Of a stretch of 42,194 nucleotides of DNA, positions 23,685 through 31,523 are shown in pieces. Positions within the stretch are counted from its first letter, which is position 1. Every line of letters starts with the position of its first letter. The DNA lies in contig NZ_JPYA01000051.1 of the NCBI RefSeq assembly GCF_000750005.1, forward strand, positions 1 to 42,194. Reading direction: 5' to 3'. The position numbers and the translations under genes are program-made. The notes below the pieces were generated by a model. That model was not told where the DNA came from. It ran no database searches and saw nothing but the letters and a program-made list of their open reading frames with translations. The DNA is from Geobacillus icigianus (GTDB taxonomy: Bacteria > Bacillota > Bacilli > Bacillales > Anoxybacillaceae).

Positions 23685-23795
23685 CGTACCACCTGCCTCT
23701 ATACGTTTGCATTTCCCGCGGCTCGGTGCCAACCCACAAGGAACGCCGCTGCCGTCCTCTTTTTCCAGCCAGACGAAGAGCCGCACTTCTTGTTC

Positions 23796-24075
23796 GGTAA
23801 ACATCCCGAACTGACGCGAATTTTCATCCCCGGATAGGGATAAAACGCCGCCCATGGAACGTTTCCGTGAAAGTCCCGAACTGACGCGCGATGTTCATCC
23901 CCGGGTGGAGGGCGGATCACTGCCCATGGAACTTCTCTACGAAAAATCCCGTCAGCAAGCGGTCACTTTCATCCCCGGGTCGATGTTACATCGCTTACCA
24001 TGAAAATGCCGAACTGGCGCGGATTTTCATCCCCGGGTCGAGGGCAGATCACTGTCCATGGATCTTTTCTGTAAA
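23796..24075 (+). repeat. Family B tandem repeat array, locus 1
   Basis: About four units of the 71-76 bp pattern TTTCATCCCCGGGTGGAGGG - CA - ATCACTGCCCATGGAAC - TTTCTGTGAAAATCCC - GAACTGGCGCG, anchored at 23822, 23893, 23967 and 24024; the third is shortened. Two hairpins form per unit: GGGCA/TGCCC, and TGAAAATCCC against GGGATTTTCA. It lies between yjbL and the alarmone synthetase gene. Confidence 0.85.
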
Positions 24076-24438
24076 AAACACCTCTTGCACGGCCTGTTCC
24101 AGCTCTTCCCCATAATTGGCATTGCCGCGAATGTTATCGAGCAAATAAGCGAGTTCCTCGTCAAACTGTTCGAGTTCGACGGCTTCCTCTCCGCTTTGCA
24201 GCCAAACGGGCTCCTTGGCGGCTAGCGTCGCTTTCAATTCCCGCCACCATTGTTGGGGAATGGCGACGTAAAGAAAGCGGTCATCCGTTTCCAAAAGGTA
24301 AACAAACGCCAGCCCGTCGGAATCCACGAGCATATGGCGCTTTGGGGCCACATCGGCGAGCGAAACGGGAAGATCAGCGCGCAGCCAGAGCCGCCCCGCT
24401 TTCCTCTCCGCGTGATGAACGGTCACTTTCTCGTTCAT
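24049..24438 (-). CDS. yjbL: UPF0738 protein YjbL
   Basis: 129 aa, soluble, with the conserved core HMLVDSDGLAFVYLLETDDR near residue 35 and LDNIRGNANYGEELEQAVQE near 100. Function unknown; it matches B. subtilis YjbL in position and pattern. The family normally ends just after the final helix. Here the last residues (TEKIHGQ) and the TGA stop are encoded by a family B repeat unit, so the native C-terminus was probably replaced. Ribosome site GGAAGGAGAGAAAGC. Confidence 0.85.
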   Translation of the reverse strand: MNEKVTVHHAERKAGRLWLRADLPVSLADVAPKRHMLVDSDGLAFVYLLETDDRFLYVAIPQQWWRELKATLAAKEPVWLQSGEEAVELEQFDEELAYLLDNIRGNANYGEELEQAVQEVFFTEKIHGQ

Positions 24439-24574
24439 GCTTTCTCTCCTTCCACCTCAACCAAACCTCCGCCCTTTATTTTACCATATTCACCCTCTGC
24501 AAACGAAATAATTGATATTCAGCGAAAAACAAACGATAATAGAAAGAGACGATGTCCGAAGAAGGAGAACAACG

Positions 24575-25165
24575 ATGTACCAAGAAGTAGAGAGGGAATG
24601 GAAAAACTTGCTGACGCGGGAAGAGTTCGCTGCCATCCGGGCCGCTTTCGGCTTGGATGACGACGCTTTCCGCCGCCAAGAAAACTATTACTTCGACACC
24701 CCTTCGTTTGCTTTGAAACAACAAGGAGCGGCTCTGCGCATTCGCGCCAAAGACGGTCGCCTGATGTTGACGCTGAAACAAACGCAAACGGACGGGACGC
24801 TACTGGAAACGCACGAGCCGCTGACGCCGTCTGAAGCGAGCGCGCTTCTCAACGGGGCCGCCCCGCGCGGCGGAATCGCATCGCTGCTAGTAAATTTGGG
24901 CATCGATCCGCATCGTTTGCGCTGTTTCGGCTCCCTCGTCACCGATCGCGCCGAATGGCCATACGAAGGCGGTACGTTATGCCTTGACCATAACCGCTAC
25001 TTGCATTGCGAAGATTATGAACTCGAATATGAAACCGATGACGCCGTGGCGGGTGAGGAACGGTTTTTGCGCCTGCTCGCTGCGCTTGGCATTCCCCGCC
25101 GTCCGGCGCCGAACAAAATCGCCCGCTTTTATGCTCAAAAGGATGAAATGGGGGAAAAGGAATGA
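24575..25165 (+). CDS. yjbK: CYTH-domain phosphatase-like protein YjbK
   Basis: 196 aa CYTH/TTM fold. The ExExK signature is EREWK near residue 7. Further charged strand motifs are [28 protein letters not shown] and YELEYE. CYTH proteins hydrolyse triphosphates (thiamine-PPP, inorganic PPP) or make cAMP; the substrate here is not evident. The ATG at 24575 follows GAAGGAGAACAACG. It overlaps the following gene by 4 bp. Confidence 0.88.
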   Translation: MYQEVEREWKNLLTREEFAAIRAAFGLDDDAFRRQENYYFDTPSFALKQQGAALRIRAKDGRLMLTLKQTQTDGTLLETHEPLTPSEASALLNGAAPRGGIASLLVNLGIDPHRLRCFGSLVTDRAEWPYEGGTLCLDHNRYLHCEDYELEYETDDAVAGEERFLRLLAALGIPRRPAPNKIARFYAQKDEMGEKE

Positions 25166-25758
25166 CGATTTCACCGTTGCAATTGCTTGTGGAATGGCAG
25201 GCGCTCGCCTCGTTTTCGCCTAATCGTTCCAGCCTCTCGTCGCCCGTCCCTTCGCTGTTTTCGATCCTCTTGGCCGAATATATGAAAAACCAAGCCGAGG
25301 CGGCGGAAACGCTTTCGACTTCGGATACAGGGCGTGCCAATGCCAGCGCGTCGAACAAGGAAACGGTCCCGTTCTCCGGGGCATCTTCCATTGATCGTCT
25401 TATTGCGGCAGCCGCGGAAAAGTACGATGTCGATCCACATCTGATCCGCGCTGTGATTCACCAGGAGTCCGGCTTTCGTCCTGACGCGAAAAGTCGAGCG
25501 GGAGCGCTTGGATTGATGCAGCTGATGCCGAGCACCGCCAAAATGCTGGGCGTGGAGAATCCGCTTGATCCGGCGCAAAATATCGACGGCGGAGTGAAAT
25601 ACTTGCGCCAGCTTCTCGACCGGTATAACGGCGATGTCACGCTCGCCTTAGCCGCGTACAACGCCGGCCCCGGAAACGTCGATCGTTACGGCGGAGTGCC
25701 GCCGTTTGCCGAAACACAAGCGTATGTCAGACGCGTGCTCGACCGCTGGCGCATCTAA
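25162..25758 (+). CDS. yjbJ: Soluble lytic transglycosylase YjbJ (CwlQ-like)
   Basis: 198 aa. A low-complexity N-terminal 80 residues precede an SLT domain: [20 protein letters not shown] with the catalytic Glu, [13 protein letters not shown], and [18 protein letters not shown]. It cleaves peptidoglycan glycan strands. B. subtilis CwlQ (YjbJ) has both transglycosylase and muramidase activity. No clear signal peptide is seen, so the export route is uncertain. Its ATG overlaps the yjbK stop (ATGA). Confidence 0.9.
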   Translation: MTISPLQLLVEWQALASFSPNRSSLSSPVPSLFSILLAEYMKNQAEAAETLSTSDTGRANASASNKETVPFSGASSIDRLIAAAAEKYDVDPHLIRAVIHQESGFRPDAKSRAGALGLMQLMPSTAKMLGVENPLDPAQNIDGGVKYLRQLLDRYNGDVTLALAAYNAGPGNVDRYGGVPPFAETQAYVRRVLDRWRI

Positions 25759-25779
25759 ACGGCGGTCAAGTCGCTTTGT

Positions 25780-25808
25780 TTGAGCTGGGCGGCCGTTGCT
25801 GATAAAAT
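25780..25808 (+). promoter_or_regulatory. Candidate sigma-A promoter of the yjbI-spxH pair
   Basis: TTGAGC (25780-25785), 17 nt, then TAAAAT (25803-25808) with an extended TGA element before the -10. Confidence 0.6.
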
Positions 25809-25856
25809 AGCAATCAAGCGACAACGTATGATCTTCAAGCAAAAGGAGCATCCGCG

Positions 25857-26270
25857 ATGGGAGAGCAATGGCAAACTCTTTATGAGGCGATTGGTGGAGA
25901 GAAGACGGTCGCTAGGCTTGTCGAAGCGTTTTATCGGCGCGTAGCTGTGCACCCGGACTTAAAGCCGATCTTTCCTGACGATTTGACAGAAACCGCCCGG
26001 AAGCAAAAACAATTTTTAACGCAATACTTAGGCGGGCCACCGCTTTATACGGAGGAGCATGGCCACCCGATGTTGCGGGCGCGCCATCTCCGCTTTGAAA
26101 TCACGCCAACGCGGGCACAAGCGTGGCTTGCTTGCATGCGGGCAGCGATGGATGAAATCGGCCTGTCCGGTCCAGCGCGCGAACAGTTCTACCATCGGCT
26201 TGTGCTCACGGCCCATCATATGGTCAACACTCCAGATTCTCAGGACAGAAAGGAGCATTCCCTTGAGTGA
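25857..26270 (+). CDS. yjbI: Group II truncated haemoglobin YjbI
   Basis: 137 aa 2-on-2 globin. The start [40 protein letters not shown] with the distal pocket, the proximal histidine in [20 protein letters not shown], and Trp near residue 90 identify group II. Known roles are oxygen or peroxide chemistry; YjbI interacts genetically with SpxH-type redox control. The ATG at 25857 follows AAAAGGAGCATCCGCG. Its end overlaps the spxH start by 8 bp. Confidence 0.93.
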   Translation: MGEQWQTLYEAIGGEKTVARLVEAFYRRVAVHPDLKPIFPDDLTETARKQKQFLTQYLGGPPLYTEEHGHPMLRARHLRFEITPTRAQAWLACMRAAMDEIGLSGPAREQFYHRLVLTAHHMVNTPDSQDRKEHSLE

Positions 26271-27153
26271 GAAGTTCGCTGGGAAAACGGCGCCGGCCTG
26301 TGCCGATTCCCAGCCGCTAGGCAGCACGAAGAAACCGCTTGAGCTGTATCTCTTTATCGATCCTTTATGCCCGGAATGCTGGGGGCTTGAGCCCATTGTA
26401 AAAAAGCTGACGATCGAATACGGCCGTTTTTTTACACTGCGGCACATATTGAGCGGAAAATGGGCGACATGGCGCGCGAAAGGGACGAAGGCCGAAGCGC
26501 TAGCAAAAGCGTGGGAATGGATAGCGAATCGATCTGGCATGTCATGTGATGGAAGCGTGTGGCTCGAAAACCGGATTTCCAGCCCGTTTGCCCCGTCGCT
26601 CGCCATTAAAGCGGCGGAAATGCAAGGAAAACGGGCCGGTCTCCGCTTTTTGCGCAAACTGCAAGAGCAGCTCTTTCTTGAAAAGCAAAACGTCGCCGAT
26701 TTGGAAGTGTTGGCCGAATGCGCGGCAGAAGCCGGGCTTGACGTCGATGAATTTTTGCGCGATATGCACTCGCCCGGAGCGGCAAAAGCGTTCCAATGCG
26801 ATTTAAAAATCACGTCGGAAATGGATGTGGAAGAAACCCCGACGCTCGTTTTGTTTAATGAAAATATCGAGGATGAAGGCATTAAAATTTCCGGATGCTA
26901 CCCGTACGAGATTTACGCCGAGTTGATCGCCGAAATGCTCGGCTTCCATCCCGAGCCGTCCCCTCCCCCTCCGCTGGAATCATTTTTAGGTCATTTTAAA
27001 TTCGTCGCCACAAAAGAAGTTGCCGTTGTGTACAATTGGACGATCCAGGAAGCGGAAACGGAAATGAAAAAACTGCAGTTGAAGCAAAAAGTCGAGCGGG
27101 TGCCTGTGAAGCACGGAACGTTTTGGCGTTATATCGAAGAGTCCGAACCTTAA
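26263..27153 (+). CDS. spxH: Spx adaptor SpxH (YjbH), DsbA-like
   Basis: 296 aa. [20 protein letters not shown] near residue 30 carries the CPEC motif in a thioredoxin/DsbA-type fold, and [13 protein letters not shown] near 90 is conserved in YjbH. SpxH delivers Spx to ClpXP for degradation. The best start is TTG at 26263 behind GAAAGGAGCATTCCC; no ATG in frame has a ribosome site, and an open extension upstream overlaps yjbI. Its target spx lies at 35052 in this window. A strong terminator follows. Confidence 0.9.
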   Translation: MSEKFAGKTAPACADSQPLGSTKKPLELYLFIDPLCPECWGLEPIVKKLTIEYGRFFTLRHILSGKWATWRAKGTKAEALAKAWEWIANRSGMSCDGSVWLENRISSPFAPSLAIKAAEMQGKRAGLRFLRKLQEQLFLEKQNVADLEVLAECAAEAGLDVDEFLRDMHSPGAAKAFQCDLKITSEMDVEETPTLVLFNENIEDEGIKISGCYPYEIYAELIAEMLGFHPEPSPPPPLESFLGHFKFVATKEVAVVYNWTIQEAETEMKKLQLKQKVERVPVKHGTFWRYIEESEP

Positions 27154-27165
27154 CTCAAACTATGA

Positions 27166-27202
27166 CACAAAAGAGCCCGGCATTCGCCGGGCTCTTTTGT
27201 GT
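27166..27202 (+). terminator. Terminator after spxH
   Basis: ACACAAAAGAGCCCGGC-ATTC-GCCGGGCTCTTTTGTGT, a 17-bp perfect stem with a built-in U-run. Confidence 0.95.
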
Positions 27203-27365
27203 TGTCAAGACAACAAAGGGGATGGGAGAAATTGTTCACGGTCAAACAAAGGGGTATCAGGTTTTTGTCTTCCGTTCACAGTTTTATCTTACCAAATGGA
27301 CGAATCGATTGACAACCCCTTTGCTCGTTTGTTCACATGATTGTCATAATTTTGACCGCTTCCTT
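27203..27365. other. Intergenic spacer after spxH
   Basis: No gene seen. ACAAAGGGG occurs twice (about 27211 and 27245) and its complement CCCCTTTG once (about 27316). A TTGACA at 27309 has no convincing -10 partner. Confidence 0.35.
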
Positions 27366-27496
27366 CGAGGCCAGTGATTGAAGGGGAAATACTGCTCTCC
27401 AACAATGTTTCGCAAACGGAAAACCTTGCAATGTCATCATTTCATTCCTTGTGATTTCTCACCAATCGAGCGAATCGGTTGTTTTTCACCAGCCGG
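27366..27496 (+). repeat. Family A repeat, copy 14 (degenerate)
   Basis: CGAGGCCAGTGATTGAAGGG at the left, TGTTTCGCAAACGGAAAAC in the middle, TTGTTTTTCACCAGCC at the right. It has diverged more than the other copies and lost its terminal CTAG. Confidence 0.6.
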
Positions 27497-27608
27497 ACCC
27501 GTTTCCCCACTCAAATCAGCGAAGCCGCTCTTTTTTCATCCGCCGGCCTGCAACATAGATGGACAGCATATAATGAAGGAAGACAGCCTAACAAGGGAGG
27601 TCGTCTTC

Positions 27609-27806
27609 ATGAAAGAGCGAATCGCTTTTTTCTTTTGGACGGCAGCCGTCATCGTCGCATTCATCTTGAATTTGCTCGGATTCATGCGGCTCATTCCGCT
27701 CTGGGCGACAATGCCGCTGCTGTTTTGCTGTCTCCTTGGCCTCGTATCGACTTGGAACCGCCGTCATCAGTTTAAGGGATTGCCATCGAAACGAATGCGG
27801 CTGTAG
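27609..27806 (+). CDS. Small two-helix membrane protein, function unknown
   Basis: 65 aa. Two hydrophobic helices (IAFFFWTAAVIVAFILNLLG and ATMPLLFCCLLGLVSTW) are joined by a short loop, and the tail is basic (RRHQFKGLPSKRMRL). Ribosome site AAGGGAGGTCGTCTTC. A TATAAT at 27569 may be its -10. I do not recognise a family. Its stop codon lies inside the terminator hairpin that follows. Confidence 0.75.
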   Translation: MKERIAFFFWTAAVIVAFILNLLGFMRLIPLWATMPLLFCCLLGLVSTWNRRHQFKGLPSKRMRL

Positions 27807-27820
27807 CCGCATTCGTTTCA
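27788..27820. terminator. Terminator between the small membrane protein and pepF
   Basis: GAAACGAATGCGGCT-GT-AGCCGCATTCGTTTC. The TAG stop of the plus-strand gene is in its loop, and the pepF stop is at its edge. Confidence 0.75.
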
Positions 27821-29638
27821 GCTCCCAAGCAGCCGCTCGAACTCTTCCAGTTTTTCGGCGAATACTTGGCACGCCTGGCGGATCGGCTCGGCGCTCGTCA
27901 TATCCACCCCGGCTTTTTTCAGCACTTCAATCGGATAATCGGAGCTGCCCGCTTTTAAAAAGTCGATGTACCGCTTCACCGCCGGTTCGCCCTCTTCAAG
28001 AATTTGCCGGCTAAGCGCCGTCGCCGCGCTGAAACCAGTCGCATATTGATACACGTAGTAGTTGTAATAAAAATGCGGAATGCGCGCCCATTCCAAACCG
28101 ATTTCTTTGTCGACCACCATGTCGCTGCCGAAGTACTTTTGATTCAAGTCATAGTACAGCGATGTCAGCGTCTCTGCCGTCAGCGCCTCCCCTTGCTGCT
28201 CCTTCAAATGGATCAAATGCTCAAACTCGGCAAACATCGTCTGCCGAAAGACGGTGCCGCGGAATCCTTCAAGGTAATGGTTGAGCAAATACAGCCGCTT
28301 TTTGTCATCATCGATCGTTTTCAATAAATAATCATTCAACAGCGCTTCGTTGCACGTCGACGCCACTTCGGCGACAAAAATCGAATAATGGGCGTACGGA
28401 TACGGCTGCGTTCGGCGTGTGTAGTAGCTGTGAACCGAATGGCCGAACTCATGAACGAGCGTAAACAAATTGTTGACGTTGTCCTGCCAGTTGAGCAAAA
28501 TGTACGGGTGTGTGCCGTACGCTCCCGAGGAATAGGCCCCGCTCCGCTTTCCTCGGTTTTCGCGGACATCAACCCAGCGATTCTCAAGTCCTTCTTTGAC
28601 AATGGCGATGTATTCCTCCCCGAGCGGCGCCAACCCTTCCAGCATATACTGCTTCGCTTCGTCATACGTCACTTCCATTTTTACCTCTTTGACTAGCGGC
28701 GTATATAAGTCGTACATGTGCAGCTCATCGAGCCCGAGCGCTCGTTTGCGCAGCCGCACGTAGCGATGCAGCAGCGGCAAATGCTCGTGGATGGTAGCGA
28801 TCAAGTTGTCATATACGCTCTCAGGAATGTTGTTCGCATCCAACGCGGCCTGCCGGGCGGATTCATAGCGGCGGACGCGAGCAAAAAAGTTATCCTTTTT
28901 CACCGCGCCAGCTAACGTATTGGCAAAGGTGTGTTGGAATTGATCGTACGTCTGGTACACCGCGTAAAACGCATCGCGGCGAACACGGCGATCCGCGCTT
29001 TCCAAAAAGCGGATGAAACGCCCGTGCGTGACTTCCACTTCTTCACCGTTTTCATCGACGATGGCCGGAAAGGTCAAATCGGCGTTATTCAACGCGCTGA
29101 ACGTGTTGGACGCTGACTGCATCACCTCGGCCGCCTGCGCCAACAGCGCCTCCTCCTCAGCCGAGAGAACGTGCGGGCGTTGGCGCGTAATCTCATCCAA
29201 GGCATGAGCATACAATCGAAGCGGCTCGTACTGTTCCAAAAAGGCGCGCACCGTCGCCTCATCGATGGCCAAAATTTCCGGAACGATGAACGCCATCGCG
29301 CTGGACGCTTCGCTGTATAAACTTTTCGCCCGAGCGTCAAGCCCTTGGTAAAAGGAGTTGGTTGTGTCTTGATCATAGCGCATATGGGCGTATGTATACA
29401 GCTTGCCAAGCCGCATCGATACCTCGTCTTGATATTGCAGCGCCTCATACAGCAGTTCCGGCGATTCGCCAAGCCGCCCTTTGTACTCCCCGAGCTTCGG
29501 GATCATGGCTTTCACTTGACGGAACTCCTGCTCCCACGCCTCATCGGTCGGAAAAATGTCTTCTAGCCTCCATGTCTCTTCAATCGAAATCTCGCTGCGC
29601 GATGGCAGCGACTTCTTTGTCTTTTTTTCCTCCACCAT
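27818..29638 (-). CDS. pepF: Oligoendopeptidase F
   Basis: 606 aa M3-family zinc metallopeptidase. The zinc motif HEFGHSVHSYY lies near residue 390, with the third ligand region FVAEVASTCNEALLNDYLLK about 25 residues later. It hydrolyses peptides of about 7-17 residues in the cytosol, fitting a genome with the Opp permease nearby. The ATG at 29638 follows AAGGAGGACGATGAC. The frame stays open upstream to 29995, but that part overlaps coiA and has no start site. It matches B. subtilis YjbG. Confidence 0.94.
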   Translation of the reverse strand: MVEEKKTKKSLPSRSEISIEETWRLEDIFPTDEAWEQEFRQVKAMIPKLGEYKGRLGESPELLYEALQYQDEVSMRLGKLYTYAHMRYDQDTTNSFYQGLDARAKSLYSEASSAMAFIVPEILAIDEATVRAFLEQYEPLRLYAHALDEITRQRPHVLSAEEEALLAQAAEVMQSASNTFSALNNADLTFPAIVDENGEEVEVTHGRFIRFLESADRRVRRDAFYAVYQTYDQFQHTFANTLAGAVKKDNFFARVRRYESARQAALDANNIPESVYDNLIATIHEHLPLLHRYVRLRKRALGLDELHMYDLYTPLVKEVKMEVTYDEAKQYMLEGLAPLGEEYIAIVKEGLENRWVDVRENRGKRSGAYSSGAYGTHPYILLNWQDNVNNLFTLVHEFGHSVHSYYTRRTQPYPYAHYSIFVAEVASTCNEALLNDYLLKTIDDDKKRLYLLNHYLEGFRGTVFRQTMFAEFEHLIHLKEQQGEALTAETLTSLYYDLNQKYFGSDMVVDKEIGLEWARIPHFYYNYYVYQYATGFSAATALSRQILEEGEPAVKRYIDFLKAGSSDYPIEVLKKAGVDMTSAEPIRQACQVFAEKLEEFERLLGS

Positions 29639-29675
29639 GTCATCGTCCTCCTTCATATGATTGATACATGTATTA

Positions 29676-30965
29676 TTATTCTCCATTTCTTGTTTCTTTT
29701 CCTGTTTTTTGCTCATGTTTTCCGCTTGGCGCCAACTCGAGCGCCCGCCAATACGCCGCCAGTGCCGGCGTGTCGCGGATCGTTTCGAGAAGTCTCCCCT
29801 CTTGCCGCAGCATGTCTTCCACGGTGGCTGGAAACGTGAGCGGCTTGACGAGGCGAAGCCGTTCCCCAGCTTCGCGCTGAAGATAGCCGAGCAGCCGCAG
29901 CCAATGCACATACTCAGCGACAGCCTGCCGGTAGTTGTCGCGGCCGACAAGCGGCAAGCGGCGGGGGACAAGCCGTCCGGTGCGGATTTTTTCATCCATC
30001 CAGCGCAAGAGCTGGGCCATCGTCATCGTCTGTCCCGGCGCGCGAAGAAACGGAAGCAGCACGTACGTCTGCCAAATGAACGGAGCCGTCTCCCATAAAT
30101 AGCCGCGCGGCAGCGGCCAGCCCGCTTCAACCGGAAACAGTGCCGGCACGATCCCCAATTGGTAAAAGTCGGAACAAATCAAGCGAGTCGCCCGGTTCGG
30201 GTAAAGCGGAAACGTCCGGCGCCACTGTTTTTTCTTTTCGAGCCATTGTTCCCAAAACAGCGGGGGAAGCGGCGGATGGCAAGCGGCGGTCAAAGCGGTG
30301 AAATCGAGCGAGGAAAGCGGAACAGAGTCAATCGTGGCCAACGCGCGGCGAACAGACAACGGCAAGGGACGGACGAGACGGATGAATCGCTTCGTTTCGG
30401 TGCTGTAGTACCATATATGAGGAAGAGAGGAAGAGGAAAAGCGATGAGCAAACAGCCATTGAAAGCGGGAAAGCGCAACATCTCCCGCCGGCGTTGACAA
30501 GCGCCGCAAATGATGAGCGCCCAACACCCAGAGCGGGCGAATGCCGAGGCGGCGATAACCGTCATTGCGCTCGTAAAACACGGATTCCTCGATCGTCGAG
30601 CACTGATACTCGAGGGCATAGAGATGCCACTGATGGCGGAACAGCACATCGGGGCGTTGGCGAATCGCAGGCAAATACGGTTCTAGCTTCGCTTCGATGC
30701 CTTGGGCGGTAAGCCATACAAACCAGTCGCGTTTTCCGATCAAGTGCCGCTCCGATTCCGGTTCATGCTCAGCCGGACAAGCCGTTCCTTTCCGATGAGC
30801 AAAATGCGGCAAGCGACGGGGGCCGGACCGCAGCACGACTTCCTGGCGGCAGGCAGGGCAAAAAAACGGCGCGCGGCGCTTCCAACCAGCCAGCCGCTCC
30901 TCGCTCCACCGTTCCGCCCCGACAAGCGACAACACTGTTCCGTCCGCTAAAAGAGCAACGAACAA
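29676..30965 (-). CDS. coiA: Competence protein CoiA
   Basis: About 429 aa. The N-terminal Cys motif FFCPACRQEVVLRSGPRRLP with HFAHRKG, then ESERHLIGKRDWFVWLTAQG, PDVLF and ALEYQCSTI, fit the CoiA family. This includes a PD-(D/E)XK-like nuclease core (E..., D-V, E-Y-Q). CoiA aids processing of transforming DNA. The ribosome site AAAGGAG favours TTG at 30965; ATG 30971 and ATG 30986 are alternatives. The upstream DNA is a family A repeat, so the promoter may have been displaced. Confidence 0.87.
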   Translation of the reverse strand: MFVALLADGTVLSLVGAERWSEERLAGWKRRAPFFCPACRQEVVLRSGPRRLPHFAHRKGTACPAEHEPESERHLIGKRDWFVWLTAQGIEAKLEPYLPAIRQRPDVLFRHQWHLYALEYQCSTIEESVFYERNDGYRRLGIRPLWVLGAHHLRRLSTPAGDVALSRFQWLFAHRFSSSSLPHIWYYSTETKRFIRLVRPLPLSVRRALATIDSVPLSSLDFTALTAACHPPLPPLFWEQWLEKKKQWRRTFPLYPNRATRLICSDFYQLGIVPALFPVEAGWPLPRGYLWETAPFIWQTYVLLPFLRAPGQTMTMAQLLRWMDEKIRTGRLVPRRLPLVGRDNYRQAVAEYVHWLRLLGYLQREAGERLRLVKPLTFPATVEDMLRQEGRLLETIRDTPALAAYWRALELAPSGKHEQKTGKETRNGE

Positions 30966-30991
30966 CCGCATCACTCCTTTGTCCATCAAAA

Positions 30992-31131
30992 CTAGGTGGC
31001 TGGTGATTTCATCATGGATACAGCTTTACACTGTCATTTTTTAACTAGAAAAGCCTCGTTGCATCGGTCCTGCTTTTCGCTCATTCTCCCATTGATGAAG
31101 GGAATCAGCCGTTTTTCACCAAGCCTTCTAG
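30992..31131 (+). repeat. Family A repeat, copy 15 (subtype iii)
   Basis: CTAGGTGGCTGGTGATTTCA, TCATTTTTTAACTAGAAAAG, ATTGATGAAGGGAATCAGCC, TTTTTCACCAAGCCTTCTAG. It is nearly the same as copy 1. It starts 6 bp upstream of the earliest possible coiA start codon. Confidence 0.88.
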
Positions 31132-31266
31132 GAGACCGGTGATTTAAGCGGACAAGCCGTTTATCAAACCCGTTTTTCAAATAGAAAAGCCTCGTCGCAT
31201 CACGATCACCTTTCAAACGATCCCCCATTGCTCAAAAGAAACAACCGTTTTTCACCAGCCTTCTAG
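31128..31266 (+). repeat. Family A repeat, copy 16 (subtype ii)
   Basis: CTAGGAGACCGGTGATTTAA to CCGTTTTTCACCAGCCTTCT AG. It is joined head to tail with copy 15 through one shared CTAG (31128-31131). Confidence 0.88.
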
Positions 31267-31482
31267 ACAGGGGGCGAACGCCAATCCGACACACCACGAC
31301 GGACAGCACTCGTTCCCGTCAAGACAACGGTTCGTTCCCTTCGATTGCGAACGAAAAATGACAAGCTTCCCGTGCCACGCAACGAACGGATATGCCGAAA
31401 GCGTCATCACGCCTTCCGCGGTTGCTGGTTTACGCGTTTTGTATTCGCCAGCCCCCGTCCTTTTTCCTGCCCATGGCGCAGC
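31267..31482. other. Spacer between the repeat pair and cls
   Basis: 215 bases with no supportable gene. Two copies of a CGTTC/GAACG-rich string (CGTTCCCGTCAAGACAACGG, TTCGTTCCCTTCGATTGCGA) are the only pattern I see. Confidence 0.35.
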
Positions 31483-31510
31483 AAAAAAACCTGCCCGAAT
31501 GAGCAGGTGT
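31483..31510 (-). terminator. Terminator of cls
   Basis: On the minus strand ACCTGC-TCATTCGG-GCAGGT followed by TTTTTTTGC. Confidence 0.8.
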
Positions 31511-31523
31511 TCCTTACAGCGCG

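Noticed and set aside
23796..24075. CRISPR-like array of regularly spaced repeats
   Set aside because: The unit is one continuous 71-76 bp pattern with conserved bases throughout. There are no unique spacers of fixed length, and no cas genes are near.
29639..29995. N-terminal extension of PepF to 725 aa
   Set aside because: The frame is open but overlaps the coiA 3' end and has no ribosome site. ATG 29638 has a strong site and yields the normal family length.
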